Of a stretch of 64,000 nucleotides of DNA, positions 1 through 9,259 are shown one piece after another. Made by a program: the position numbers and the translations under genes. The stretch's first letter is position 1. Every line of letters begins with the position of its first letter. The notes under the pieces were generated by a model that had not been told where the DNA came from, made no database searches, and worked only from the letters and a program-made list of their open reading frames with translations. The stretch covers positions 1 through 64,000 of the forward strand of contig JAVEDI010000042.1 in NCBI GenBank assembly GCA_030841035.1. The letters run 5' to 3'. Source of the DNA: Actinomycetota bacterium (GTDB lineage Bacteria; Actinomycetota; Actinomycetes; JACCUZ01).

Positions 1-66
1 CTGCCGCGCGCCAGAAAGATACGCGTGCGGCCTTGCCAACCGGCCACGCGCTGGCACCATGCGGAC

Positions 67-2691
67 ATGCAGGTGCTCGAGATCCGGGTGCACGGCGTGT
101 CGAACACTCCGCCGCAGTCTGTGCTGCTGGCGACGTCGGAGCAGGACGTCAGTCGAGTCGCCGGCGACGAGGTCACCGGCTTCTACGAGCGCAACGACCA
201 GGATCCGATCGCATTCGTCCAGACGCAGGCCTACAGCTGGGGTCAGCTCACTGCCGGTGTCCGGGCGAAGAAGGACCTCTACCGCGCTCTGTGGATGCTG
301 CTTCTGCCGTTGGCGCTGGTGAACGTCGCCTTCTGGTCGCGAACCCGGTTCCCGGAGCAGACCGAGAGGGCCCGCACGGACGGGCTGACGTCCTACCTGG
401 CCCGGATACTCGCAGCCAGCATGACGGTCACGCTCGTGCTGGCTGCCGCAGGTGTCGGCGTCGACCTCGTCGGCTGGCAGTGGCAGCACGCCGCGGGCCA
501 GGGGGTGAAGAAGCTGCACTGGCTCGAGTTCCTCTACACGAGCCCGACCTTCTCCACCGGAGGCCGGCCGCTCGCTCTGGGACTGCTTGCGCCAGCGACG
601 GTTCTCCTCGTCGTCTGGCTCACCGCGCGCAGGTCGTTCACCTACGAGTCGGAGATCCCCGCTCTGCGCGGTGACGAGCAGTGGCCAACGACCGGCCTGC
701 ACATGTCGGGACGCAACTTCTGGTGCGGCGACGAACAGGTGAAGCGGCTCGCCTCGGTCCACGTCGCGTTCGGTGCCGTGGCGTGCTGCGCGGTGGCCGC
801 CGGACCAGCGCTGTACGCACATCTGCGGGACGACCCTTGGTCGGGTCGGCTGCCGTCGGTCGTGCTCGCCGTGATGGGCATCACGACGTTGGGAGCGCTG
901 TGCATCCTCGCGTTGCCCGTCATCACCGAGCGCGGCGGATCCGGAGCAGGTCACCTGACAGCCTGGCTCTCGCCGGCGGCGCTGGTGTTGTTCCTCCTCA
1001 CCGGCTCGTACCTCGCCGTGGTCGACTTCTCCGATCGGTCGGCCAAGCGCCTTCCGGGGTTCGACGCGACGATCCGCACGATGTTCTTCTGCCAGCTGAT
1101 GACGCTGTTGGCGCTGGGCGTCAGTGTCCGGTGGTCGCAGTCATGGGCACGCCTCGGAGTGGCCGTCACGGCTGGTCTGACCCTCGTGGGAGCCGTCGTG
1201 TCGGTGCGTGGACCGACCTGGCTCACCCAGCACTGGCCCCTGCGCTGGCTCCCCGATGAGCTGTCCTCCCCTGACGGCCGGGCGACAGCGCTCATCGTCG
1301 GGGTGATACTTCTGGTCGCCAGCGTTCTCTCGCTGTGGCCCGGGCAGGTGGCGCACAACGTGTCGGCTTCCGGACAGGCGTTGTACGGCGTGGACGGGCC
1401 CGGCTACCTGAACAAGCCGGCCTGGCGCGGAGCGGGAGCCGTGCTGCTCGCTGGGATGGGGCTGCTCCTGGCGGCCCTCTATTCGGCTGGTGTGCTGTTC
1501 TACCTCGCCGACTGGCTCAACGGCGACGGCGTGCCCATCGGCGGCGACGACCTGCACGTCAGCCTGCCGCTGCCGCTCGAGTGGGCCGCCGTCGGCCTGG
1601 TCCCCTTCGCTGCGCTGCTGGGGCTGGCCGCGCTCGTGCAGTACGGCGTGCTCGGTTGGTCGGCGCGTCGAGGCTGCGCCGCTGTCGTCGATGACTACGG
1701 CGCGGACTCCGAGCACGAGCTCGCCCGTGCGGTCACGGTCGCGAGGGCCCGTGCCTTCCACGATTTCATGGGCGACCGGTTGCTCGCCGTGGTCGGATTC
1801 TTCGCGGCAGCCATTGCCCTGCCCCTCGTCGCGGCCGCGACGGCGGCCGCGGCGACCGGCCTCCGCGCGGAGGACCTGCTGCACGGCCACATGCTCGCGG
1901 CGGTGGTGTTCCTGCGCACGACCGGCACCCGCCTCAGCATCCTGCTGCTGGCAGGCATCGTGCTCGCCGGTGGCCTCGTCTATCGCGCGAAGCCGGAACG
2001 ACGCGGGATCGGCGTCATCTGGGACCTGGCGACCTTCTGGCCTCGGGCCTGCCACCCCTTCGCGCCGCCCTGCTACGCGGAGCGCTGCGTACCGCAGCTG
2101 GTCACCCGCATCGCCGGGGACGACGCCGCCGACGGTTTCGTGCTGGCTGGCCACAGCCAGGGCGCCGTTCTGTCGCTCGCCACCCTGCTACAGCTGCCCA
2201 GCGAACGGCGAGCCCGGGTCTACCTGCTCACCTTCGGGACACAGCTGCACCGGCTCTACGGTCGCGCCTTCCCGGCTTTCTTCGGGCCGGCCGCCCTGCG
2301 TGGGGTGGCTCTGCTGATGCAGCAGGACGAGGGCGAGCCCGAACGCCGGTGGCTGCGGTGGCGCTCGCTGTACCGGCCGACCGACCCCCTGGGCTACCCG
2401 GTGGACGTCACCCTCGGGTCAGGGCAGGGCACGAAGCCCCCAGCCGGTGACCTGTGCGTCGACCATCCGGGGCGCACGCCGCACCACGCCATCGCCGACC
2501 CGCACGCGCTGCACCCGCCGCCCGCGGAGATCCTGGATCCCCCGATCCACAAACACTCCGACTACCCAGCCGACCCGGTCTTCGCGGCGGTCCGCGACGA
2601 CGCGGCGGACCGGCTGACGGGACGGGTCCCGATGAGCCAGGCGGGACCGTCCCGGGCCGTCCCCGCAGCACCGGAGGAAGGGTCGGGATGA
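67..2691 (+). CDS. Integral membrane protein with an alpha/beta-hydrolase fold split by a membrane region
   Basis: This 874-residue protein starts with a strand and HG motif (IRVHGVSNTPP, residues 5-15) like the oxyanion-loop strand that opens many lipase folds. Many hydrophobic segments follow over roughly residues 80-660. Only then comes the nucleophile elbow GHSQG, with Ser697 as the likely nucleophile. The His-rich C-terminal tail could supply a catalytic His. The fold would therefore be interrupted by about 600 residues of membrane domain. The ATG at 67 is preferred to a GTG at 25 because the HGVS strand starts directly after it. It overlaps the next gene by ATGA, so the two hydrolase-like genes are probably co-translated. 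The substrate is unknown. Confidence 0.8.
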   Translation: MQVLEIRVHGVSNTPPQSVLLATSEQDVSRVAGDEVTGFYERNDQDPIAFVQTQAYSWGQLTAGVRAKKDLYRALWMLLLPLALVNVAFWSRTRFPEQTERARTDGLTSYLARILAASMTVTLVLAAAGVGVDLVGWQWQHAAGQGVKKLHWLEFLYTSPTFSTGGRPLALGLLAPATVLLVVWLTARRSFTYESEIPALRGDEQWPTTGLHMSGRNFWCGDEQVKRLASVHVAFGAVACCAVAAGPALYAHLRDDPWSGRLPSVVLAVMGITTLGALCILALPVITERGGSGAGHLTAWLSPAALVLFLLTGSYLAVVDFSDRSAKRLPGFDATIRTMFFCQLMTLLALGVSVRWSQSWARLGVAVTAGLTLVGAVVSVRGPTWLTQHWPLRWLPDELSSPDGRATALIVGVILLVASVLSLWPGQVAHNVSASGQALYGVDGPGYLNKPAWRGAGAVLLAGMGLLLAALYSAGVLFYLADWLNGDGVPIGGDDLHVSLPLPLEWAAVGLVPFAALLGLAALVQYGVLGWSARRGCAAVVDDYGADSEHELARAVTVARARAFHDFMGDRLLAVVGFFAAAIALPLVAAATAAAATGLRAEDLLHGHMLAAVVFLRTTGTRLSILLLAGIVLAGGLVYRAKPERRGIGVIWDLATFWPRACHPFAPPCYAERCVPQLVTRIAGDDAADGFVLAGHSQGAVLSLATLLQLPSERRARVYLLTFGTQLHRLYGRAFPAFFGPAALRGVALLMQQDEGEPERRWLRWRSLYRPTDPLGYPVDVTLGSGQGTKPPAGDLCVDHPGRTPHHAIADPHALHPPPAEILDPPIHKHSDYPADPVFAAVRDDAADRLTGRVPMSQAGPSRAVPAAPEEGSG

Positions 2692-3473
2692 CGCCCAGGC
2701 CGCAGTACACCTTCACCTACGACGGGGTGACCCGGCCCGTGGTGGTGCACGGAACAGCGGCCCGCGGCGCGGTGGTCCTCATGCACGAGCTCGGTGGCCT
2801 GAGCGAGGTGACCGAGACGCTGGCCGCCACCATCGCCGGCCGCGGTTACCAGGTGCACCTGCCCGCACTGCTCGGCAAGCCCGGGCAGGACTCGATGGTT
2901 CGAGGTGCCTGGCAGGTCTTCTGCCTGCGACGCGAGTTCACCCTGCTGGCGACCGAGCGGACCGGCCCGGTCGCCGACTGGGTGCGTGCGCTGTGCCGAC
3001 GGGTGATGTCCGGGACAGGTGACCGGCCGGTCGGGGTGGTCGGGCTGTGCCTGACCGGCGGTGTCGCGCTGGCGTGTGCCCTCGATCCGACGGTCGCCGC
3101 TGCCGTCTCGTCGGAGCCCAGCCTGCCCCTGGCACTCGGGCCACGCCGTCGTGCGGCGATCGGGCTCTCCCCGACCGACATGGCAGCCGCCAGGACCAGC
3201 GACACGCCGATCCTGGCGCTGCGCTTCCGTGCGGACCGCCTGTGCCCGCGAGAACGGCTCGAGACCGTGGCACGGACCTTTCGTCATGTCGAGGTCCGCA
3301 CGGTGCCGGCCGACGACCAGCCGTACGACGAGGTCTCACCTCCGATCAGGCGGTGGGCACACGCAGTGCTGACCTATGACCTGGACACCTCGAAGGATGG
3401 GGAAGACCACCCAACTCAGCAGGCGCTCACCCGGGTCCTCGACTTCCTCGACGCCCACGTCGCGCGGCCTTGA
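2688..3473 (+). CDS. Dienelactone hydrolase family alpha/beta-hydrolase
   Basis: A 261-residue soluble hydrolase. It has an oxyanion segment (VVLMHELGGLSE), a nucleophile-elbow region VGLCLTGG in which Cys takes the nucleophile position, as in dienelactone hydrolases, and a late Asp/His region (FRADRLCPRE ... RRWAHAVL). The ATG at 2688 overlaps the upstream stop by 4 bases, which fixes the start and suggests coupling to the membrane hydrolase. The substrate cannot be told from sequence. It is convergent with the PPK2 gene, with 17 bases between the stops. Confidence 0.78.
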   Translation: MTPRPQYTFTYDGVTRPVVVHGTAARGAVVLMHELGGLSEVTETLAATIAGRGYQVHLPALLGKPGQDSMVRGAWQVFCLRREFTLLATERTGPVADWVRALCRRVMSGTGDRPVGVVGLCLTGGVALACALDPTVAAAVSSEPSLPLALGPRRRAAIGLSPTDMAAARTSDTPILALRFRADRLCPRERLETVARTFRHVEVRTVPADDQPYDEVSPPIRRWAHAVLTYDLDTSKDGEDHPTQQALTRVLDFLDAHVARP

Positions 3474-3490
3474 CGCCGCCATGGCGGCGT

Positions 3491-4375
3491 TCAGTCACCG
3501 GCCAGGAGGCGCTGACGCTGTTCCTCGACGTCGAAGTCCGGTTGCGGCCACTGCACCTTCATGGCCTGCAGGTGCTCGATGAGGATGTTCATGACTGCCC
3601 AGTTGCGGTACCACTTGCGATCGGCCGGGATGACGTACCACGGTGCCACCTCGGTGTTGCAACGCTCGATCGCGTCGCCATAGGCGACCATGAACTCGTC
3701 CCATCGGGCCCGCATGTCGATGTCCTCGGGGTTGAACTTCCAACGCTTGTCGGGCCGGTCGAGCCGGCGCAGCAACCGCGCGCGCGACTCCTCCTTGGAG
3801 ATGTGCAGGAAGCACTTGACGACGGTGGTGCCTTCGGCGACGAGCCGCTCCTCGAACCGGTTGATGGTGCCGTAGCGCCGCGACCACGTGCGACGGTCGA
3901 CCAGGTCGCGCACCCGCACGACGACCACGTCCTCGTAGTGCGAACGGTCGAAGACACCGAGCATCCCCGGGCCGGGCAGCGCGGCCTTGATCCGCCAGAG
4001 GAAGTCGTGGGCGAGCTCCTCGTTGGTGGGTGCCTTGAACGACTTGATGGTGACACCCTGCGGGTCGACCTGGCCGACCACGTGGCTCACCGTTCCGCCC
4101 TTCCCGGACGTGTCCATGCCCTGCAGCACGAGCAGCAGACGCCGCGCGCCCCCGGTGTGGCCCTCGGCGTAGAGCCGTTCCTGCAAGTCGGCCAGCCGCG
4201 GGCTCAGCTGCTCCAGCGCTGCCTTCCCGCGGGCCTTCGACCCGCCGAAGCCCGGCGTCGCCCGGGTGTCGATCGTGGTGAGGTCCACGGGCCCCACCTC
4301 TGCGCGCAGCAGGTCGCTGACGCGGGTGACCGTGGACCCGGCCGGTCTGCTGTCCTGCGGCTGTTCCGGAGGCAT
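3491..4375 (-). CDS. ppk2: Polyphosphate kinase 2 family protein
   Basis: A 294-residue PPK2-family kinase, which transfers phosphate between polyphosphate and a nucleotide. Walker A is GMDTSGKGG at residues 86-94 and Walker B is FDRSHYED at 142-149. The lid segment (FNPEDIDMRARWDEF) and the C-terminal WYVIPADRKWYRN block typical of the family are present. Length fits a one-domain class I/III PPK2. Whether AMP, ADP or GDP is the acceptor is not decidable here. The start is the ATG at 4375; longer readings upstream look non-coding. It is divergent from treZ across 62 bases. Confidence 0.9.
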   Translation of the reverse strand: MPPEQPQDSRPAGSTVTRVSDLLRAEVGPVDLTTIDTRATPGFGGSKARGKAALEQLSPRLADLQERLYAEGHTGGARRLLLVLQGMDTSGKGGTVSHVVGQVDPQGVTIKSFKAPTNEELAHDFLWRIKAALPGPGMLGVFDRSHYEDVVVVRVRDLVDRRTWSRRYGTINRFEERLVAEGTTVVKCFLHISKEESRARLLRRLDRPDKRWKFNPEDIDMRARWDEFMVAYGDAIERCNTEVAPWYVIPADRKWYRNWAVMNILIEHLQAMKVQWPQPDFDVEEQRQRLLAGD

Positions 4376-4437
4376 GGGCTGGATCGTCGCAGAGGCGCGT
4401 CGGTTGCGCCACGACGGGCTGGGTAGGTGCGCCGACC

Positions 4438-6189
4438 GTGACGAACTTCTCGGTGTGGAGCCCTGCAGCGTCGACGGTGGAGGTCGACACCGGCGGCGCA
4501 TGCCACGCGATGACCAGGGACGGCGGCGGGTGGTGGCGGGCCGACGTACCGACCGCCGGGCACGGCGAGGACTATGCGTACGTCGTCGACGGTGGCGAGC
4601 CGTCGCCCGACCCGCGGTCCCGGTGGCAGCCGCACGGCGTACATGGTCCGAGCCGGGTCTACGAGCACGATCGCTTTGCGTGGACGGACGCCGGTTGGCG
4701 CGGGATCGCGTTGCCCGGCGCGGTGTTCTACGAGCTGCACGTCGGCACCTTCACCGCCGAGGGCACTCTCGACGCGGCACTCGGACGGCTCGACCACCTG
4801 CTCGACCTGGGCGTCGACGTGGTCGAGCTGATGCCGGTGTCGGCGTTCCCGGGTACGCACGGCTGGGGGTACGACGGCGCGCACCCCTACGCGGTGCACG
4901 AGCCCTATGGCGGCCCGGACGCGTTGAAGCGCTTCGTCGACGCCTGCCACGGCCGGGGGCTCGCCGTCGCGCTGGACGTCGTGTACAACCACCTCGGGCC
5001 CAGCGGGAACTACCTGCCGACGTTCGGCCCGTACTTCACCGAGAAGCACCACACGCCCTGGGGCGCCGCGGTCAACCTCGACGACGAGGACAGCCACGAG
5101 GTCCGCCGCTGGGTCATCGACAACGCGCTGGGCTGGCTGCGCGACTACCACGTCGACGCGCTGCGCCTGGACGCCGTCCACGCGATGTTCGACGACGGTG
5201 AGCCACACCTGCTCGCCGAGCTGTCCCGCGAGGTCCAGGCACTGGCCGCCCGGCTGCACCGACCGCTCGCGCTGGTTGCGGAGTCCGATCTCAACCAGCC
5301 CGCGATGGTGACGCCGACCGAGTGCGGGGGCATGGGCATGACGGCGCAGTGGAGCGACGACTTCCACCACGCCCTGCACACGCTGCTGACGGGTGAGAGC
5401 CAGGGCTACTACGCCGATTTCGCGGCCGAGCCGTTCCGTGCGCTGGAGGCGACGTTGACCGGCGCCTTCTTCCACGCTGCCACGTGGTCGTCGTTCCGGG
5501 GCGCGCAGCACGGGGCACCGGTGGACCGGAGCCGCACACCGGGCTTCCGCTTCCTGGGCTACCTGCAGGACCACGACCAGGTCGGCAACCGGGCCACCGG
5601 CGACCGCATCACCGCCACGATCAGCACCGGGCTGGCCCAGGTGGGCGCCGCCCTGGTGCTGACGTCGCCGTTCACCCCCATGCTGTTCATGGGCGAGGAG
5701 TGGGCTGCCTCGACACCCTGGCAGTTCTTCACCGACCACCAGGAAGTCGAGCTTGCCGAAGCGGTCCGCGCCGGCCGGCGACGAGAGTTCGCCGAGCACG
5801 GCTGGAGCGAGAGCGACGTGCCCGACCCCCAGGACGTCGCCACGGTCGAGCGCTCGCGCCTCGACTGGCAGGAGCTCAGCAGGCAGCCGCACGCCACCGT
5901 TCTCGACTGGTACCGCCGGCTGCTCGCCCTGCGGCGCGACGAGCCCGAGCTGCGCGACCCGCGCCTGGACCGGGTCGGCGTCGACACCGATGCCGAGGCC
6001 CGCACGGTCGTCGTGCGGCGGGACGGGCTGCGCGTCGTCTGCAACCTGGCGGCCGGGGAGCGGCCGATCACCCTCGATGCGGCGGTGGCCGAGGTGCTGC
6101 TCTGCTCGGCGCAGCCCCGCCTCGATGCCGGGGTGGCGCGGATGACGCTGCCTGGCGAGTCGGTCGCCGTGGTCCGCGTGGCAGAGTGA
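4438..6189 (+). CDS. treZ: Malto-oligosyltrehalose trehalohydrolase
   Basis: A 583-residue GH13 enzyme that releases trehalose from maltooligosyl-trehalose. The N-terminal beta domain (about residues 1-95) is followed by the catalytic barrel with DVVYNH at 180-185, the nucleophile Asp245 in ALRLDAVHAM, the acid/base Glu282 in LVAESD and QDHDQ around 378-381. The start is GTG. TreZ normally works after TreY (and TreX), but neither is adjacent; the left neighbour is ppk2 on the other strand. The partners are either elsewhere or absent. Confidence 0.92.
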   Translation: MTNFSVWSPAASTVEVDTGGACHAMTRDGGGWWRADVPTAGHGEDYAYVVDGGEPSPDPRSRWQPHGVHGPSRVYEHDRFAWTDAGWRGIALPGAVFYELHVGTFTAEGTLDAALGRLDHLLDLGVDVVELMPVSAFPGTHGWGYDGAHPYAVHEPYGGPDALKRFVDACHGRGLAVALDVVYNHLGPSGNYLPTFGPYFTEKHHTPWGAAVNLDDEDSHEVRRWVIDNALGWLRDYHVDALRLDAVHAMFDDGEPHLLAELSREVQALAARLHRPLALVAESDLNQPAMVTPTECGGMGMTAQWSDDFHHALHTLLTGESQGYYADFAAEPFRALEATLTGAFFHAATWSSFRGAQHGAPVDRSRTPGFRFLGYLQDHDQVGNRATGDRITATISTGLAQVGAALVLTSPFTPMLFMGEEWAASTPWQFFTDHQEVELAEAVRAGRRREFAEHGWSESDVPDPQDVATVERSRLDWQELSRQPHATVLDWYRRLLALRRDEPELRDPRLDRVGVDTDAEARTVVVRRDGLRVVCNLAAGERPITLDAAVAEVLLCSAQPRLDAGVARMTLPGESVAVVRVAE

Positions 6190-6193
6190 GGGC

Positions 6194-6469
6194 ATGACCG
6201 CAAGCGGCATCCTCGGCGCCATCGTCGTGGGCCTCGTCGTCGGCGCCCTCGGGCGCCTCGTGGTCCCCGGACGGCAGCCGATCGGCTGCCTGTTGACGCT
6301 GCTCATCGGCGTCGTCGGGGCGCTCGCGGGTGCCGCGATCGCCCGGTCCGCCGGCGTGACGTGGTGGCTGCTGGTGCTCGCCTGCCAGGTCGGTGTCGCC
6401 GCGGTCGGTGTGGCGGTCGTCGCGGCGGCGTTGCGCGGTCCGCGCCGCCGGCCGCCGCGGCTGCCGTGA
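6194..6469 (+). CDS. GlsB/YeaQ/YmgE-type small membrane protein
   Basis: A 91-residue, very hydrophobic protein with three membrane segments and the Gly-rich pattern of transglycosylase-associated/YeaQ stress proteins (GAIVVGLVVGALGRLVVPGRQPIG). The usual role is unknown; homologues are often stress-induced. It starts 4 bases after the treZ stop. Its stop shares one base with the next start (TGATG), so it sits inside an operon with treZ and the RibD-like gene. Confidence 0.75.
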   Translation: MTASGILGAIVVGLVVGALGRLVVPGRQPIGCLLTLLIGVVGALAGAAIARSAGVTWWLLVLACQVGVAAVGVAVVAAALRGPRRRPPRLP

Positions 6470-7218
6470 TGCGCCAGCTCGCACCGACGTACGCCGCCGA
6501 CGTCGACCTCGTCACCGCCTATGCGCACCCGCCGGGTCTGGCTCGGCCCTGGGTGCGCGCCAACATGGTGTCGTCGGCGGACGGCTCGGCCGTGCTGAAC
6601 GGCCGGGCGGAAGGGTTGTCGAGCCCGCCCGACCAGCATGTCTTCCGGCTGCTGCGCGGGCTGGCCGACGCCGTGCTGGTGGGGGCCGGAACGGCGCGCA
6701 TCGAGGGCTACCGCGCCCTCGAGGCGAAACCGGAGTACGCCGAGCTGCGCGCCTCCCTCGGACAGCGGCCGGCCCCCGTGCTGGTGGTCGTGTCGCGCCG
6801 GTTGGTCCTCGACCCCGACTCGAAGCTCTTCCACGGTGGCGCGCAGCGCACGGTGGTCGTCACCGTCAGCGACGCGGACCCGGGGAGACGCGCGGCTCTC
6901 GAGAGCGTCGCGGACGTGATCATCGCGGGTGAGCAGTCGGTCGACGTCACAGCGGCTCTCGCCTCGCTCGCCGAACGCGGCCTGCTGCGCGTGCTGTGCG
7001 AGGGCGGTCCTCACCTGCTGGCCGGCGTCACGGCGGCCGGTCACCTCGACGAGCTGTGCCTGACCATCTCGCCGCAGCTGGTCGGCGGTGACGCCCGCCG
7101 GATCCTGGCCGGTGCGCCGGTCGACGTACCGCTCGCGCTCGGCCATCTCCTGGAGGCGGACGGGGTGCTGCTGGCGCGCTACGTGCGCGCGCGAGGTCAG
7201 CCGAGCCCGGCGCCTTGA
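6469..7218 (+). CDS. Pyrimidine reductase family protein (RibD C-terminal domain)
   Basis: A 249-residue protein built only of the RibD C-terminal/dihydrofolate-reductase-like fold. It carries the substrate signature RANMVSSADGSAVLNGRAEGLSS, the NADPH-site strand DAVLVGAGTARIEGY and the CEGGPHLLAG motif. It lacks the deaminase domain, so it resembles the stand-alone reductases common in actinobacteria rather than bifunctional RibD. No other riboflavin gene is near, so the physiological substrate is uncertain. The ATG at 6469 overlaps the preceding stop by one base. Confidence 0.82.
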   Translation: MRQLAPTYAADVDLVTAYAHPPGLARPWVRANMVSSADGSAVLNGRAEGLSSPPDQHVFRLLRGLADAVLVGAGTARIEGYRALEAKPEYAELRASLGQRPAPVLVVVSRRLVLDPDSKLFHGGAQRTVVVTVSDADPGRRAALESVADVIIAGEQSVDVTAALASLAERGLLRVLCEGGPHLLAGVTAAGHLDELCLTISPQLVGGDARRILAGAPVDVPLALGHLLEADGVLLARYVRARGQPSPAP

Positions 7219-7261
7219 ACGGGCCATTTCCGACTTCGGCATTGAGTATGCTGCCGCAACT

Positions 7262-8812
7262 ATGGGGGCGGGGCGCGAGTTGTCGAGCACACGCGCGCAC
7301 GCAGATGAGCGTCGCGTCCACGGGAGTCGCGGGAGGTCCGCGCAGGTTGCTGCCCTGGCAGTGACTGCGGTGCTCGGCTTGTTGACGCTGCCCCGGCCGC
7401 TGTACGGGGACCAGGCGCTGTTTGCCGTCGGCGCCCGCGAGCTCGCCGGCGGCGCGGTGCTGTATCGCGATTTCTGGGACATCAAGCAGCCCGGCGTCTA
7501 CTGGTTCTACGAGGCGGCGGGGCGGCTGTTCGGCTTCACTGAGGTGGGCCTGCACCTGGGCGAACTCCTCTGGCAGCTGGCGCTCGCCGGGCTCCTCACT
7601 GCGGCGGTGCGGCCGTTGCTGCGGCGTCCGGTCCTCGCCGCCATCGTGCCCGTCGCGACCGTCGGGGTCTACTACGCGACCGCCCGCCTCAACAGTCTGA
7701 CCCAGGTCGAGTCCCTGATCTCGCTGCCGCTGTTCGGCTGCCTCGCGGCGGGCCTGCGCGCCACGACCTCGTCGGGCCGCCGGGCCGCCGTCTGGTTGCT
7801 GCTGTCCGGATGCGCCGGAGCAATCTCCCTCGTCTTCAAGCTGATCTTCGCACCTGTGGTGCTGGCGTTGCTCGTCACAGTCGTGCTGGCCCACCGCCAC
7901 GGGTCTCGTCGTCACGCGACGCTGTTCCTCATCGCCGGCCTGGCCATTCCCGCCGTTGCGACGTGCGCAGACCTGGCAGCCCACGGCGAGCTCGGCGAGG
8001 CCCTGCGCGTGTGGCTGGTACTGCCGCCCAGGCTGTCGCTGCTGCCGGGAGAGCGCGCGCTGGTGAACCTCACCGACGGCACCGCGCGGTTCATCGTGTC
8101 GTGCGCGCCAATGCTGCTTCTGGGACTCGTGGCGGTGGTGCGTCGGCTTCGGCGCGGGTTCGACCCGATGGTGGTCGGCCTCCTCGCCTGGGCGGTGCTG
8201 GGTGCCCTGCTCGTGCTGGCGCAGCTCTGGTGGCCCTACCTGTGGATGGCTGTCGTGGTGCCAGTCGGCGTGCTCGGCGTGCTGGGGCTCGACGACCTGC
8301 TGGCCTGGCGGGCGAGCAGCCTTGGCCGGGGCCGCCGCCCGACCGCCGCCCGGATCCTCGCCGGACTTTGTGTCGCGGCCCTTCTCGGGCCGATCGGCCT
8401 CTTCGCGCGACAGGTCGCCCCGACCGCCCGACACGGTTTCGGGATAACGAGTCAGCAGCGTGCGGCGCTGCGCACCGAGCTGGACCCGGTCAACGCAGCC
8501 GATCTCGCCGCGCTCGGCGCGATCCCGCGCTCGGCAAGCATGTACGTCCTGGGCGATCCGACCCTGCTCTACCTTGCGGACAAGCCCCAGGCCGAGCCGA
8601 TCAACGGCTGGTCACCGGACCTGTTCCTACCGGAACAATGCCGCGACTTCGCTTCGGCCCTGGCTCGGCGACCACCGACGTACCTGTTTGTCGCCCGGCA
8701 TTCCCTGGCGGTCTGGCACACCCGGTGCCCGGCCTCGCGCGATGTTCGAGAGCCGTTCGAACTCGTGACACGCACGGCCAACGGCGCCTGGTGGCGCACG
8801 TCGTCCTCCTGA
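7262..8812 (+). CDS. GT-C type membrane glycosyltransferase-like protein (PMT_2 family)
   Basis: A 516-residue polytopic membrane protein with about 9-10 hydrophobic helices. Its first external loop contains YGDQALFAVGARELAGGAVLYRDFWDIKQPG, the D/E-containing loop typical of polyprenyl-phosphate-sugar-dependent GT-C enzymes. The soluble C-terminal region (about 400-516) is Cys-poor and hydrophilic. It would act at the outer membrane face on cell-envelope glycans or proteins; the acceptor is unknown. The ATG at 7262 gives the first full hydrophobic helix near residue 28. Confidence 0.72.
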   Translation: MGAGRELSSTRAHADERRVHGSRGRSAQVAALAVTAVLGLLTLPRPLYGDQALFAVGARELAGGAVLYRDFWDIKQPGVYWFYEAAGRLFGFTEVGLHLGELLWQLALAGLLTAAVRPLLRRPVLAAIVPVATVGVYYATARLNSLTQVESLISLPLFGCLAAGLRATTSSGRRAAVWLLLSGCAGAISLVFKLIFAPVVLALLVTVVLAHRHGSRRHATLFLIAGLAIPAVATCADLAAHGELGEALRVWLVLPPRLSLLPGERALVNLTDGTARFIVSCAPMLLLGLVAVVRRLRRGFDPMVVGLLAWAVLGALLVLAQLWWPYLWMAVVVPVGVLGVLGLDDLLAWRASSLGRGRRPTAARILAGLCVAALLGPIGLFARQVAPTARHGFGITSQQRAALRTELDPVNAADLAALGAIPRSASMYVLGDPTLLYLADKPQAEPINGWSPDLFLPEQCRDFASALARRPPTYLFVARHSLAVWHTRCPASRDVREPFELVTRTANGAWWRTSSS

Positions 8813-8813
8813 C

Positions 8814-8828
8814 GGCCGTAGCACGGCC
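8814..8828. terminator. Hairpin between convergent genes
   Basis: GGCCGT, a 3-base loop and ACGGCC form a small GC hairpin just after the GT-C gene and before the end of the oppositely oriented DoxX gene. There is no U-run. This is a candidate bidirectional terminator by position only. Confidence 0.3.
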
Positions 8829-8851
8829 ACCCGCTGGAGGCAGACGCCCGA

Positions 8852-9259
8852 TCAGCCCTGACGGGCCACCCGCAGCGCCCACTCCACGAGCGGCGCCTGC
8901 AGCGGCAGCCGCAGGAAGGCGATGGTGCGATACCAGCCCGGCTTGCGGCGGGCGTCGTACGCCATCTGCACGTTGGCCGGAAACACCGCCACGAACAGCA
9001 GCGCGGTCGCCCGTCCCGCGACGCGCCGCGTGCGTGGGTGCAGCAGTGCCGCCGCGCAGGCGAGCTCCGCCGCGCCACTCACGGCGACCAGCGCGTCGGG
9101 CCGGGGCAGGCGCTTCGGGACGATCCGCACGAACGGCCGCGGCGACGTGAAGTGCAGCGTCCCCGAGGTCGCGAGCAGGGCGGCGAGCAGGACGGCACGG
9201 ACGTTGCGGCGGGCTGGCACGGGCGCATGGTCGCAGCACGGCAAGATGGCGCCATGCAC
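8852..9259 (-). CDS. DoxX family membrane protein
   Basis: A 135-residue protein with three to four hydrophobic helices and the DoxX-like pattern (SGTLHFTSPRPFVRIVPKRLPRPDALVAVSGAAELACAA ... NVQMAYDARRKPG). It is probably a small inner-membrane redox-associated protein of unknown partner. The first possible start (GTG 9259) overlaps the divergent ligase gene, so an internal GTG at 9220 giving 122 residues may be the true start. Confidence 0.7.
   Translation of the reverse strand: MHGAILPCCDHAPVPARRNVRAVLLAALLATSGTLHFTSPRPFVRIVPKRLPRPDALVAVSGAAELACAAALLHPRTRRVAGRATALLFVAVFPANVQMAYDARRKPGWYRTIAFLRLPLQAPLVEWALRVARQG

Noticed and set aside
4204-7485. Very long open frame on the minus strand opposite treZ and the RibD-like gene
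   Set aside because: It is a GC-driven shadow frame: Arg/Ala/Gly/Pro-rich, without recognisable motifs, and antisense to clearly functional enzymes.
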